The notes: generated by a model from the sequence alone, not told the origin. Shown: positions 34,401-42,310, counted from the stretch's first letter. The stretch: 64,000 nucleotides of DNA from SIG299 sp045531895 (GCA_045531895.1 JAZSEW010000075.1:52539-116538), one strand, 5' to 3'. Program-made: numbers and translations.

Positions 34401-34527
34401 CGATATAAGAAGCGATGTCACTTATACCGCCACCACAGGCACCATCTGCAGCGGTAAGCTGTGGATAGATGAAACAGGAGCAATCCTGCAGACCTTCGGA
34501 AATATATCCGTAACTATATGTAACTAA
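31444..34527 (+). CDS. Large glycoside hydrolase, GH42/cellulase-like catalytic domain
   Basis: 1027 residues. N-terminal region of about 330 residues resembles a GATase/flavodoxin-like fold with a beta-sandwich, then a TIM-barrel of about 300 residues with the acid/base NEP in MDIVNEPSYSNRG and a likely nucleophile Glu in CVAQELGMYKF, followed by a GH42-type trimerisation domain (IIL...MLRQDTWNELLDYVKNGATLLINGC) and a small C-terminal beta domain. This layout matches a group of large cytoplasmic beta-galactosidase-related enzymes. No signal peptide. The start ATG at 31444 is preceded by AAAGGAGG at 6 nt; a longer reading from 31390 has no ribosome site. Substrate is a beta-linked glycan; galactoside is inferred only. 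Single gene with promoter and terminator. Confidence 0.8.
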   Translation: MLGILYCSKSAINYDALSTLFAENGIDTACFAVENLGSDSLAEIDVLINAMDIYYPEEQLPLLVAYFHRGGHIINLCPTPFTVSLTSGQINHRALRSFTVVDDFHPIEGVSTSVSTWYGKQANLALTNLHGGVYHMCEQENGKNKRVAYFEHLMDAFDEDGNLLAAAMLRIVTHKMGSMTLCNFDVASALDIVNDSNKATSSFIQTALLQTVRKCLAGTALLTLDAKFSRFAPEETKDIHISATPLTMKAGTEANLQLSVYREADNTLVYEAQEHIALPYETNLVPTLTESGLYRIEASLTEADTDSTTSNAAVTPVLITSCITGILVLTEEEMLREVQNFRPLVIDESISTDYCVRAGEITAILGTTYFVTDVYRECFYHMNAWLCAKEMNQLCKDGFNVLRSGNWYYIPEFYNADGSIGERGRRAMETFFYLAAKQGFTVQFALGTVLLNQWDTSRSPIHDADMRKMCMTLIRSFAENFKKFKNVQMDIVNEPSYSNRGAWSPGKPNMEAGELVNYKAWLKEKYGTIQALRTAWGETALVLDSFDDVVMPENHLFSRGLARTEQRMNHVMLNDFFCFARHEFSDWTREIRSIVREIAPEMIVIMGRDETLRIPEQQTEVLAGNIDMVCWHQWNYNSDIFTEYLMNRVRGKICVAQELGMYKFDDIRSGKRHTDREMTEKLNNKLVCSFGNFVQWQSHDDPFMWELSENSLGIYRADLSPTPSLQATRELVKAERSMQHLMKNRNYDAVKICTVYGTSYHFGVEHPFALQGMRNFTYAMFHELKEQSDFMLEHLFKKENASAIGSPNLIILPGMQMLRQDTWNELLDYVKNGATLLINGCIDKDECFGADAKISVLDKNYSTRNLRDFEKIEIDGHEYVLDFRKTVGYADVSNLLDCGETGTAALTEYSFGSGTILYCPYPLELSSNTDAMAACYRYAIKKAHAENTIFRVKGVYPNLLLHAASYEKCTVYTLINEGPTDTITFTDIRSDVTYTATTGTICSGKLWIDETGAILQTFGNISVTICN

Positions 34528-34542
34528 ACGTTTTCCAATCAC

Positions 34543-34592
34543 AAAAAGCCTTGAGAGTCCGGAGTATTTTTTCCGTTATCTCAAGGCTTTTT
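34543..34592. terminator. Bidirectional terminator between the hydrolase and PfkB genes
   Basis: AAAAAGCCTTGAGA pairs with TCTCAAGGCTTTTT, with T runs on both strands. It serves both convergent genes ending at 34527 and 34596. Confidence 0.9.
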
Positions 34593-34595
34593 ACA

Positions 34596-35528
34596 TCAAG
34601 GTAAAAATGTTTCTTTATACAATTTCTCCACTTCTTCCCGCGTCGCCAGATTTTCTGAAAAAGCACTGGCGCTGCCTGCTGTCAGTCCCATGTGGAAGGC
34701 ATACTCATAATCCTTTTTATCCAGCCAGCCTGCCAGAAAACCTGCCACCATGGAATCTCCGGCACCGACAGAATTTACCACAATGCCTTCCGGTGCTTCG
34801 CTTAAATACACACTGCCCTGCTCGTCCACCAACACGGCACCGAGACCACCCATGGATACCAGCACATTTCTCGCCCCCTGCTCTTGAAGTTTTTTTGCAT
34901 ATGGCACCACTTCTTCTCTGGTATTCAATGTTACACCAAACAATTCCCCAAGTTCATGGTGATTCGGCTTAATTAAAAAAGGAGAATACGGCAGAACATT
35001 CTGCAATAAATTCTTTGTAGCATCCACAACAACCATAGGTCCCTTTTTACCTCTTGCTTTGCTTCGCTTCTCCAATCGCTCCATAATATCTCTGTAAATG
35101 GTTGCCGGCACGGAAGACGGAATACTGCCTGCCAACACCAGCATATCATTCTCCTGTAATGCATCCAGCTTTTCTATCAGTTCAGAAATCTTTTCCGATG
35201 GAATTTTCGGTCCCATACCATTTATTTCTGTGCCGTCCACATTCCGTATCTTCATGTTAATGCGTGAACAGCCTTCTTCCAGCTTCATAAATTCTGTAAT
35301 AACACCTGTTTCTGCCACCCTTCGTTCAATTTCATCTCCTACAAAGCCCGCCAGAAAACCAAGGGCTGTCGTCGGATAACCAAGATTTTTAAGCACAAAG
35401 GACACATTAAGACCCTTACCGCCGGGCAGCATTTGTTCAAATGACGTACGGTTAGTGGCACCCATAGTCAGGTTATTTACCTCAACAATATAATCCAGTG
35501 CCGGATTTAAAGTTACTGTATATATCAT
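34596..35528 (-). CDS. PfkB-type sugar phosphate kinase (1-phosphofructokinase / tagatose-6-phosphate kinase family)
   Basis: 310 residues. The start MIYTVTLNPALDYIVEV is the classic opening of FruK/LacC kinases, and the PfkB signature 2 VVNSVGAGDSMVAGFLAG with the catalytic Asp is near residue 255. GGKGLNV near 38 fits the sugar-binding loop. Phosphorylates a sugar phosphate at the 1 or 6 position; 1-phosphofructokinase is the likelier role, but no fructose PTS is adjacent, and tagatose-6-phosphate kinase is equally possible. ATG at 35528 is chosen over a 21-residue longer reading because GGAGA lies 8 nt upstream. Its own promoter at 35592-35620. Confidence 0.9.
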   Translation of the reverse strand: MIYTVTLNPALDYIVEVNNLTMGATNRTSFEQMLPGGKGLNVSFVLKNLGYPTTALGFLAGFVGDEIERRVAETGVITEFMKLEEGCSRINMKIRNVDGTEINGMGPKIPSEKISELIEKLDALQENDMLVLAGSIPSSVPATIYRDIMERLEKRSKARGKKGPMVVVDATKNLLQNVLPYSPFLIKPNHHELGELFGVTLNTREEVVPYAKKLQEQGARNVLVSMGGLGAVLVDEQGSVYLSEAPEGIVVNSVGAGDSMVAGFLAGWLDKKDYEYAFHMGLTAGSASAFSENLATREEVEKLYKETFLP

Positions 35529-35591
35529 ATGTATTTTCTCCTGTCTGCTTAACTTTTCCTCCCAAGGACTCAGCCTCCGTCCTTTACGCAC

Positions 35592-35620
35592 ATTATACCG
35601 TTTCTTTCTGAGAAATACAA
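35592..35620 (-). promoter_or_regulatory. Promoter of the PfkB gene
   Basis: Minus-strand TTGTAT-17 bp-TATAAT about 64 bases before the start codon. Divergent from the promoter at 35641; the two share the 230-base intergenic region. Confidence 0.75.
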
Positions 35621-35640
35621 TCCAAAACGTCTCGAAAATC

Positions 35641-35669
35641 TTGACATATTTCCCATTTCACGGTATACT
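35641..35669 (+). promoter_or_regulatory. Promoter of the CheX-like / CheY operon
   Basis: TTGACA-17 bp-TATACT, near-consensus sigma-A promoter, with an 80-base leader before the ATG at 35759. Confidence 0.85.
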
Positions 35670-35758
35670 GAAAATTGATAGAAAATCATTAGAATTTTCT
35701 AAAATTTAATCGCATTAAGATTCAAAAAACTAAATTTAAAGACAGGAGAACGGTACAT

Positions 35759-36628
35759 ATGGTAGAGTACATATTGGGGAACTATCTGGTAGAAACCGGA
35801 AAAATCACCAAGGAACAGCTGGCACAGACTCTGGAAAAACAGGATTCTGTCCGCGTTAAGCTTGGTTTGATTGCTGTAGCAGAAGGAATGATGACATTAG
35901 AGCAGACCAACGAGGTAAATCGCCTGCAGGCTCTTATGGACCAACGCTTCGGTGACATCGCCGTGCAGAAAGGTTATCTGACTGATGAGCAGGTCGGCAA
36001 GCTGTTGAAGAAGCAGGGCAATGCATACCTCTCTTTCATTCAGGCGCTGGTAGACAGTGAATACCTTGACATGGAAGATGTTGATTTAGTCGTAAATTCT
36101 TTCCGCCTCATCAACGGTTACAGCAATTCCGAAATGGATGCATTAAAGAGCGACGAAGCAGAACGCATCGTTCCATTGTTTGTTCCTGAGGGTGGAAAAC
36201 AGTTCACAGGTATTATTTCCACCGCAGTAAAAGCTTTAATTCGTTTAGTTGACAGACATGCTTATATTGGCAAAGCTGAAATGACCGATGCTTTCCCTTC
36301 AAAAGATATGGTTAGTCAGGCTTTAGAAGGCAATAACGGTATTATTACCTGCTTCTCAGAAGGCAATGGTGCCCTGTTAAAAGTATGTTCCGTTTACGGA
36401 CAGGAAGAATTCGAACAGTTGGATTTAGATTCTTTAGATGCAGCCGGTGAATTATTGAATTGTCTCAACGGACTCTACGTTTCCGGATTAAGCCGCGAAG
36501 GTCAGTTTCTGGAGTTAATGCCTCCGGATTACACTGATGTAACTGCAAAGGCAAAAACAGAAATCTGCAAAGTTCCTGTTTTTGTAGGAGACAAGAAATT
36601 ATACTTTACAGTAGCAGAGCTTGCATAG
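35759..36628 (+). CDS. CheX-like chemotaxis phosphatase with N-terminal MshEN-like tandem repeats
   Basis: 289 residues in two parts. Residues about 4-90 contain an imperfect internal repeat, LGNYLVETGKITKEQL (6-21) and FGDIAVQKGYLTDEQV (64-79), typical of the MshEN/GSPII_E N-terminal fold, which in some proteins binds c-di-GMP. Residues about 135-289 resemble CheX: the ExxN phosphatase motif is present as E231-L-L-N234. It should therefore dephosphorylate a CheY-type partner, and a CheY gene starts 12 bases downstream. The N-terminal fusion is unusual for CheX. GGAG ribosome site 10 nt upstream, own promoter. Role in chemotaxis or a c-di-GMP-linked response is inferred. Confidence 0.8.
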   Translation: MVEYILGNYLVETGKITKEQLAQTLEKQDSVRVKLGLIAVAEGMMTLEQTNEVNRLQALMDQRFGDIAVQKGYLTDEQVGKLLKKQGNAYLSFIQALVDSEYLDMEDVDLVVNSFRLINGYSNSEMDALKSDEAERIVPLFVPEGGKQFTGIISTAVKALIRLVDRHAYIGKAEMTDAFPSKDMVSQALEGNNGIITCFSEGNGALLKVCSVYGQEEFEQLDLDSLDAAGELLNCLNGLYVSGLSREGQFLELMPPDYTDVTAKAKTEICKVPVFVGDKKLYFTVAELA

Positions 36629-36640
36629 GAGGAAAAAGAA

Positions 36641-37000
36641 ATGGCAACAGTTTTAATGGTGGATGACTCCAGAACATCCAGAAAAATGTTACGTACCGTA
36701 TTAGAAAGCGGCGGCTTTGAAATCATTGGAGAAGCAACAAACGGCGAAGAAGGCTATTTAAAATATAAAGAATTAAGACCGGATGTAGTTACTATGGACA
36801 TTACCATGCCTACCATGGATGGTATCGAATCCCTGACTCTCATTAAGCATGCCGACGAAAACGCAAAAGTCGTTATGATTACAGCAGCCGGTCAGAAAGA
36901 AAAAATGGTAGAGGCATTAAAGCGCGGTGCAGAAGAATTTATCACCAAGCCTTTTGATGAAACAGAAGTACTGAACACACTGAAGAAAGTGGTTGGTTAA
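36641..37000 (+). CDS. CheY-like response regulator (stand-alone receiver)
   Basis: 119 residues, receiver domain only. Acidic pair D8/D9, phospho-acceptor D53 in TMDITMP, Thr81-region ITAAG and the K104 switch in TKPF. No output domain, so it acts by protein contact, like CheY at the flagellar switch or as a partner of other signal proteins. It lies 12 bases downstream of the CheX-like gene with GGAGG upstream, forming a two-gene signal-termination module. Followed by a strong terminator. Confidence 0.95.
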   Translation: MATVLMVDDSRTSRKMLRTVLESGGFEIIGEATNGEEGYLKYKELRPDVVTMDITMPTMDGIESLTLIKHADENAKVVMITAAGQKEKMVEALKRGAEEFITKPFDETEVLNTLKKVVG

Positions 37001-37030
37001 TACTTCTTTTCTATCAGCAGAAACAGTTTA

Positions 37031-37066
37031 GGGGAATGCTCGCAAAGCATTCCCCTCTATTTTTAT
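37031..37066 (+). terminator. Terminator of the CheX-like / CheY operon
   Basis: Stem GGGGAATGCT / AGCATTCCCC with a CGCAA loop, followed by TCTATTTTTAT. Confidence 0.9.
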
Positions 37067-37076
37067 CACTTCGTTT

Positions 37077-37745
37077 TTACAATGCAAACATAATAAACAA
37101 TACTACATATGTCTTTTTTATATCCCGGTTTGTCAACAGATATGCCGCTCCCATCAAAAATCCAAGTCCCAGTCCCATAAGTCCGATAGCCACACTGCCC
37201 TTTGTAAAAATGTGCGCCAATCCCCAGGTAAGGCCGCAAATAATTCCACCATACGGAATCTTCGTACGCTTAAACCATAACTCACATGCCTTCTGTCCAA
37301 ATACGATAATCAACATAAACAATATCGTTTCAAAAGCATAGTAGATGTACTGAAAGGTAAATAACAAAGGACCTCTGCTCTTAAATTCTTCCACAATTTT
37401 CAGACCATCCCAGTTCATAGAAGCAATCCATATCGAACAAATACAACCAAGACCAATCACTATCCACTGCCACACTTTCACTTGTTCACCCTTTTTCATC
37501 ATATCCCAGCCACATTTCTTTTTTATATCCAACACAAGCCATGTCGCAATCGCCCCCCAGATTGCGCAGGTGATAATCCAGTGAAAGATGTGCTGCATTG
37601 TATTAAATTCTGCCATTTCCACTCCATAAATCATTGGTTCCAGCACAAACGCCAGAAGAATTTCCAACCCAAGACCTCCAAAGGCCGTCAATGCCGATGT
37701 AAAACATTCCATTCCTGTTAATTTTTTCATTTCTGTTGTTTTCAT
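37077..37745 (-). CDS. Polytopic membrane protein of unknown function
   Basis: 222 residues with seven or eight predicted membrane helices. The motif GGIICGLTWGLAHIFTKG near 170-187 faintly recalls the CPBP (CAAX protease-like) family, but the diagnostic EExxxR motif is not seen, so this is not called. AGGAGG lies 7 nt upstream of the ATG. It follows the LytTR-DUF3021 pair on the same strand after a 142-base gap, so it might be a target of that pair. Convergent with the CheY operon; its 3' end abuts that terminator. Confidence 0.65.
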   Translation of the reverse strand: MKTTEMKKLTGMECFTSALTAFGGLGLEILLAFVLEPMIYGVEMAEFNTMQHIFHWIITCAIWGAIATWLVLDIKKKCGWDMMKKGEQVKVWQWIVIGLGCICSIWIASMNWDGLKIVEEFKSRGPLLFTFQYIYYAFETILFMLIIVFGQKACELWFKRTKIPYGGIICGLTWGLAHIFTKGSVAIGLMGLGLGFLMGAAYLLTNRDIKKTYVVLFIMFAL

Positions 37746-37887
37746 TTTTAATCCTCCTGTTTATGACAATCTTCCTATCCCAATCTGCAGGAACTTTCTG
37801 TATTCTCCCTGCTACATGTCTCATTATATGGATTTCATAATAAAACACAAGAGGCGGATGTTTATGTTGCAATCCTGAATGCTTATG

Positions 37888-38319
37888 TTACACTTCCTTC
37901 TGCTTTTTCTTGATATTCTCCAACATTTTATTCGCTTTTTTCACTTGAAAGAAATACGCCGCGTAGTACACAATCGCTCCGATAATATACGGAACAGTAA
38001 AGGAACAGAATATATCCCGGTAGGCATGTTTCCCTAACGTAGTCACTTTTCCCATAAGCCATGTTATTAAAAAGACAACCGCAATTAATAACACATACTG
38101 TCCAATAATCACTGCAAGCAACGGAAACCGGTCCAGACGATAATGTTGGGACAGCACAAATGTTGCCAGGGTACACAACCCAAATATCATTATAAAATTT
38201 CCTTGAAGATTCCCCCACGCTCCCTGTGTAAAAAATTCCAGAGCAATTTTTCCGAGAGATAAAATCGTATAGCATACACACACGGTTGGCCAAAATTCAT
38301 GTTTTTCTATTACTTTCAT
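37888..38319 (-). CDS. DUF3021 family membrane protein
   Basis: 143 residues with four predicted membrane helices (about 12-30, 40-60, 70-92, 107-128) and a basic Lys-rich tail (KKANKMLENIKKKQKEV). It begins 9 bases after the LytTR gene stop and has GGAGG upstream, making the second LytTR-DUF3021 pair in this window; the first is at 13556-14501. Presumed membrane partner or regulator of the LytTR protein; direct function unknown. Confidence 0.78.
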   Translation of the reverse strand: MKVIEKHEFWPTVCVCYTILSLGKIALEFFTQGAWGNLQGNFIMIFGLCTLATFVLSQHYRLDRFPLLAVIIGQYVLLIAVVFLITWLMGKVTTLGKHAYRDIFCSFTVPYIIGAIVYYAAYFFQVKKANKMLENIKKKQKEV

Positions 38320-38328
38320 AAATGCCTC

Positions 38329-38769
38329 CTATTCTGCCCGTTTCAAACCATCCATAAATGCCTTTTTATAGCTACGGTTTACCACCAGCTTTTCTTCATT
38401 TTCCATAATTAAATTTAACCTCATGTTAATATCAGGAACAATACGGTTTACATATCGCACATTTACCACCGTAGATTTCCCGATTTGAATAAAACCTGCC
38501 TCCTCATATTTTTCCAAAAAGTTTTTTAAATTTAACTCCAGTTGATACACATCCTTGTGAAGATACGCAAAGCATCGCCTGTCCACAATTTCCAAATAAT
38601 AAATTTCTGAAACTGCAAACTTGCAGGTTTGCCGGTCCTGTATGCCAATCATAACACGATCTTTTTCCAGAAAAGAAGCCAGGCTTTCAATCTCCTCATT
38701 GTATTCACTATAAAATATATCAACCTGATTTTCCTGTAACTCCGGTTTTTCATAATATTGAACCCTCAT
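38329..38769 (-). CDS. LytTR-domain transcriptional regulator
   Basis: 146 residues. The C-terminal LytTR DNA-binding domain is clear: FAVSEIYYLEIVDRRCFAYL, then FIQIGKSTVVNVRYVNRIVPDINMRLNLIMENEEKLVVNRSYKKAFMDGLK. No receiver domain. ATG at 38769 is favoured (AGGAGG 10 nt upstream) over the ATG at 38778, which lies one base from that site. Together with the DUF3021 protein it probably regulates its own operon and perhaps the membrane protein at 37077. Confidence 0.85.
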   Translation of the reverse strand: MRVQYYEKPELQENQVDIFYSEYNEEIESLASFLEKDRVMIGIQDRQTCKFAVSEIYYLEIVDRRCFAYLHKDVYQLELNLKNFLEKYEEAGFIQIGKSTVVNVRYVNRIVPDINMRLNLIMENEEKLVVNRSYKKAFMDGLKRAE

Positions 38770-38839
38770 GTATCTCATTCCTCCTACTTTTGAACAAAAA
38801 CATTATACATGATTTTTTTCATTTTGTACAAATTTTCTC

Positions 38840-38868
38840 TTGCCAATTTCACATTAACGTGGTAAAGT
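38840..38868 (+). promoter_or_regulatory. Promoter of the aminotransferase gene
   Basis: TTGCCA-17 bp-TAAAGT, about 55 bases before the start codon. Confidence 0.6.
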
Positions 38869-38925
38869 AAGCATAGCAAAAAAATGCATAATAAAATAAT
38901 CTAACAGAAAGTGAGCCAAAACCCT

Positions 38926-40218
38926 ATGAAAAAAGCATACAAGGATTTGACCAAAAACGAATTATTAACTGTTAAAGCTGCATTAGAAGAAGAATACAAG
39001 ACCATGGAAGCAAAAGGCTTAAACCTTAATATGGCCCGTGGTAAGCCGGGCTTTTCCCAGCTTGCTCTTTCCATGCCAATGTTAGATGTTATCAACAGCG
39101 AGTCTGATATGAGAACCGTTCTTGGTAATGATACACGTAACTACGGTGACTTAGACGGTATCGGCGAGTGCCGTCGTCTCATGGCAGATATGATGTCCGT
39201 TCAAAAGGATAACGTAGTTGTTTGTGGTAACTCCAGCTTAAATATCATGTATGATACCGTATCCCGTTCCATGACAAAGGGTGTAAACGGTTCCACTCCA
39301 TGGTGCAAGCTTGACAAAGTAAAATTTCTCTGTCCTGTTCCGGGTTACGACAGACACTTTAAAATTACTGAATACTTCGGCATCGAAATGATAAACATTC
39401 CAATGGATGAAAACGGTCCTGACATGGATTTGGTAGAACAATATGTAAACAATGATCCTACTGTTAAGGGCATCTGGTGTGTACCTAAGTACTCCAACCC
39501 AACCGGCAGCTCCTACTCCGATGAAACCGTGAAACGTTTTGCCAATCTTAAGCCTGCAGCTGAAGATTTCCGCATTTACTGGGACAATGCATACTGCATC
39601 CATCACTTATATGATGATATCCAGGATGAAATTTTAAATATTTTAGAAGAGTGTGAAAAAGCCGGTAACCCGGATATGGTTTACATTTTTGCTTCCACCT
39701 CCAAAATCAGCTTCCCTGGTTCCGGTGTATCCGCAGTGGCATCCTCCAAGGCAAACATTGATTTCATTGAAAGCCAGATGACCATCCAGACTATCGGTCA
39801 CGATAAGATTAACCAGTTACGCCACTCCAGATTCTTTAAGGATATCGACGGATTAAAGGCTCATATGAAGCTCCATGCTGATTTGCTTCGTCCTAAGTTT
39901 GAGGCAGTGCTTAACACCTTAGAGGAAGAGCTTTCTGGTCTTGAAATCGGTAATTGGATTAAGCCTCGTGGCGGTTACTTCATTTCCTTTGATACTATGC
40001 CTGGCTGTGCAAAGGCAGTAGTTGCAAAATGTAAGGCTCTCGGTGTAGTTCTTACCGGCGCCGGTGCAACTTATCCTTACGGCAAAGATCCAGAAGATAA
40101 AAACATCCGTATTGCCCCATCCTTCCCAACACCGGAAGAGATGTTAGAAGCTTCTAAAGTATTTGCTCTTTGTGTAAAGTTGGCAAGTGTAGAAAAGCTT
40201 CTTGCTGAAATGGCATAA
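38926..40218 (+). CDS. Aminotransferase class I family protein (aspartate-aminotransferase-like)
   Basis: About 430 residues, PLP-dependent cytoplasmic enzyme. NLNMARGKPGFSQL near 38, GDLDGIGECRRLMADMM near 70, CPVPGYDRHF and GIWCVPKYSNPTGSSYS in the middle, IYWDNAYCIHH, and the PLP-lysine region FASTSKISFPGSG near 262. This arrangement fits the large aspartate aminotransferase subgroup of Clostridia. ATG at 38926 is preceded by AAGTGAG at 10 nt; a GTG at 38911 is an alternative start. It is followed by a terminator, then by the sodium-dependent transporter gene. Confidence 0.9.
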   Translation: MKKAYKDLTKNELLTVKAALEEEYKTMEAKGLNLNMARGKPGFSQLALSMPMLDVINSESDMRTVLGNDTRNYGDLDGIGECRRLMADMMSVQKDNVVVCGNSSLNIMYDTVSRSMTKGVNGSTPWCKLDKVKFLCPVPGYDRHFKITEYFGIEMINIPMDENGPDMDLVEQYVNNDPTVKGIWCVPKYSNPTGSSYSDETVKRFANLKPAAEDFRIYWDNAYCIHHLYDDIQDEILNILEECEKAGNPDMVYIFASTSKISFPGSGVSAVASSKANIDFIESQMTIQTIGHDKINQLRHSRFFKDIDGLKAHMKLHADLLRPKFEAVLNTLEEELSGLEIGNWIKPRGGYFISFDTMPGCAKAVVAKCKALGVVLTGAGATYPYGKDPEDKNIRIAPSFPTPEEMLEASKVFALCVKLASVEKLLAEMA

Positions 40219-40236
40219 AACTAACATATACTGCAT

Positions 40237-40275
40237 ACCGGAGAGTGCAGACTGCATTCTCCGGTTTATTTTTTT
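40237..40275 (+). terminator. Terminator after the aminotransferase gene
   Basis: ACCGGAGAgTGCAG pairs with CTGCAtTCTCCGGT, then TTTATTTTTTT. It sits immediately before the ribosome site of the transporter gene, leaving no room for a separate promoter. Confidence 0.85.
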
Positions 40276-40291
40276 GAAAAGGAGAAAAATT

Positions 40292-41647
40292 ATGGAAACA
40301 AAACGCGACACTTTTTCCGGCAAGCTTGGCTTTGTCTTTGCAGCTGCCGGTTCCGCAGTAGGACTGGGAAATCTCTGGAGATTCCCATATCTGGCTGCAA
40401 AATACGGCGGTGGAATCTTTATTCTGATTTATCTGATACTGGCTGTTACCCTGGGATTCACCTTAATGATTACCGAAATTGCCATTGGACGTAAAACCGG
40501 TTTAAGCGCTATCGGCGCATTCCGTAAATTGGACAAGCGTTTCGGCTTTGTTGGTAATCTGGGCTGTATAGTCCCTTTCATTATCACGCCGTACTACTGC
40601 GTAATTGGTGGTTGGGTAGTGAAATATCTTGTAACTTTTATCACCGGCCAAGTAAGCAATGCAGCTACCAATACTTACTTTGGCAATTTCATTGCAAAGC
40701 CGATCGAACCACTCCTCTGGTTTTCTATCTACGTTATTTTAACTTCCGTAGTTGTTATTATTGGTGTTCAAAAAGGCATTGAAAAAGCCAGTACTATTTT
40801 AATGCCGGTTCTGGTTGTCTTAATTATTGCCATTGCCGGATTCTGTGTTACCAGACCCGGAGCCATGGACGGAGTAAAGTATTATTTGCTTCCTGATTTC
40901 AGCAATTTCTCAGCCACCACAATCTTAGCAGCGATGGGACAATTATTCTACTCCATGTCTCTTGCTATGGGAATTATGATCACTTATGGTTCCTACATGA
41001 AGAAAAACACTGATCTCCGCGGCTCCGTACGCCAAATTGAATTATTTGATACACTGATTGCCTTTCTTGCAGGCCTCATGATTGTTCCGTCCGTATTTGC
41101 ATTTTCCGGGGGAAGTGAAGATGCATTAAACAAAGGGCCTTCTTTAATGTTTGAAACCTTACCGAAGGTATTTGACAGTATGAAGCTTGGTGGTTTCATC
41201 GGCGCAGCATTCTTTATTTTAGTGCTGTTTGCTGCACTGACCTCATCCATTTCTTTATTGGAAACCAATGTTTCTATTGTGTGCGACAGACTTCACTGGA
41301 CCCGAAAAAAAGCAACCATTGTTGTTACAATTTATATTCTTGCATTAGGTGCCATTGTTTCCCTGGGCTTCGGACCACTTGACTTTGTAAAGCTTCTTGG
41401 ACTTGGTCTGCTTGATTTCTTCGATTTCTTAAGCAACAGCGTCTTGATGCCGATTGTAGCTCTGCTGACATGCATCAGCATCGGTTACTTTATCAAACCA
41501 AAGGTTATCTGCGATGAAGTAGAACTGAACAAGCCATTTAAAGAAAAGAAATTTTATATTGTTATGTTAAAATATGTTGCTCCGGTCTGCCTGATTTTAA
41601 TTTTAGTGTTTGCAGTTTCTGAAGCAATGGGTTGGATTAAAGTCTGA
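40292..41647 (+). CDS. Sodium-dependent transporter, NSS/SNF family
   Basis: 451 residues, about 12 membrane helices. The opening FAAAGSAVGLGNLWRFPYLAAKYGGG is the hallmark helix 1-2 region of neurotransmitter:sodium symporters, with unwound helix 1 for sodium and substrate. It likely imports an amino acid or a related small substrate with Na+. ATG at 40292 has AAGGAGA 6 nt upstream; a longer reading from 40202 is rejected since it begins inside the previous gene. Placement behind a terminator suggests expression by read-through from the aminotransferase gene, consistent with amino-acid metabolism. Confidence 0.93.
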   Translation: METKRDTFSGKLGFVFAAAGSAVGLGNLWRFPYLAAKYGGGIFILIYLILAVTLGFTLMITEIAIGRKTGLSAIGAFRKLDKRFGFVGNLGCIVPFIITPYYCVIGGWVVKYLVTFITGQVSNAATNTYFGNFIAKPIEPLLWFSIYVILTSVVVIIGVQKGIEKASTILMPVLVVLIIAIAGFCVTRPGAMDGVKYYLLPDFSNFSATTILAAMGQLFYSMSLAMGIMITYGSYMKKNTDLRGSVRQIELFDTLIAFLAGLMIVPSVFAFSGGSEDALNKGPSLMFETLPKVFDSMKLGGFIGAAFFILVLFAALTSSISLLETNVSIVCDRLHWTRKKATIVVTIYILALGAIVSLGFGPLDFVKLLGLGLLDFFDFLSNSVLMPIVALLTCISIGYFIKPKVICDEVELNKPFKEKKFYIVMLKYVAPVCLILILVFAVSEAMGWIKV

Positions 41648-41679
41648 TTTATAAATTCATAATAACATTTTTATACTGT

Positions 41680-41729
41680 AAAAGGACGTTCTGCACTATG
41701 GTTGAAACCAATCTGCAAAACGTCCTTTT
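41680..41729. terminator. Bidirectional terminator between the transporter and the gene at 41732
   Basis: AAAAGGACGTT (41680-41690) pairs with AACGTCCTTTT (41719-41729), with an inner GGTTGAAACC loop. It serves the transporter on the plus strand and the minus-strand gene that ends at 41732. Confidence 0.85.
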
Positions 41730-41731
41730 CC

Positions 41732-42310
41732 TTATTCAGCTATCTTCCATTTCTTTTTCCTGTCACACTCTGTTTCACAAAACAGGCAAAATATATGTGG
41801 TTCTGCCACCTGTCTTCGTCCTAAATTTGAAGAATTCCAATACTCTGCACCCTGCCCCGAATTACTTTGGAAAAATTGTGAATTTCCCGGATTCTCCGTG
41901 TTTGACAATTCATCCTTTGACTTAGCTTCAGAAGTTGCCGGGATGCCCATCATATCAAAATCATTATCCAGATTCTCCGGTTGATTTTCATCCTGAGATT
42001 GCTTTTCTTCCTTCTGCTGTCCCAGACCGTGCTCCAGCATCTGGCGTACTATCGCATCTACAGCATCTGCCTGCTCCAAAAATTCTTTCCACTCTTCTTT
42101 TAAGCAGCTACCATCCTCCCGCTGCCCATCCTCCTCCCCGGTATTTTCATCTGTTACCGAGTCTTCGGTTCCACTCTCCAATGCCAGCTCCAGCTCCGTA
42201 GTCAACTCAGCCAGCCATTCAGAATAAAACCGATCTGTTTCCGATCTGATTTTTCCCGGACATATGTACAGGGAATTCCTACATCCGGTCTGCACCATTC
42301 CAAGTGCCAT
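41732..42310 (-). CDS. Acidic low-complexity Cys-containing protein, unknown
   Basis: About 192 residues from the ATG at 42310, not recognised. It has a Cys-containing start (MALGMVQTGCRNSLYICPG), a long Glu/Gln/Asp/Ser/Asn-rich central part, and a C-terminal HIFCLFCETECDRKKK with a C-x-x-C and nearby Cys that might bind a metal. I choose the internal ATG because AAAGGAG lies 6 nt upstream. The frame also extends to an ATG at 42406 with no ribosome site, lying only some ten bases after a terminator T run. The low complexity makes even its coding nature somewhat uncertain; the clean 579-base frame argues for it. Confidence 0.45.
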   Translation of the reverse strand: MALGMVQTGCRNSLYICPGKIRSETDRFYSEWLAELTTELELALESGTEDSVTDENTGEEDGQREDGSCLKEEWKEFLEQADAVDAIVRQMLEHGLGQQKEEKQSQDENQPENLDNDFDMMGIPATSEAKSKDELSNTENPGNSQFFQSNSGQGAEYWNSSNLGRRQVAEPHIFCLFCETECDRKKKWKIAE

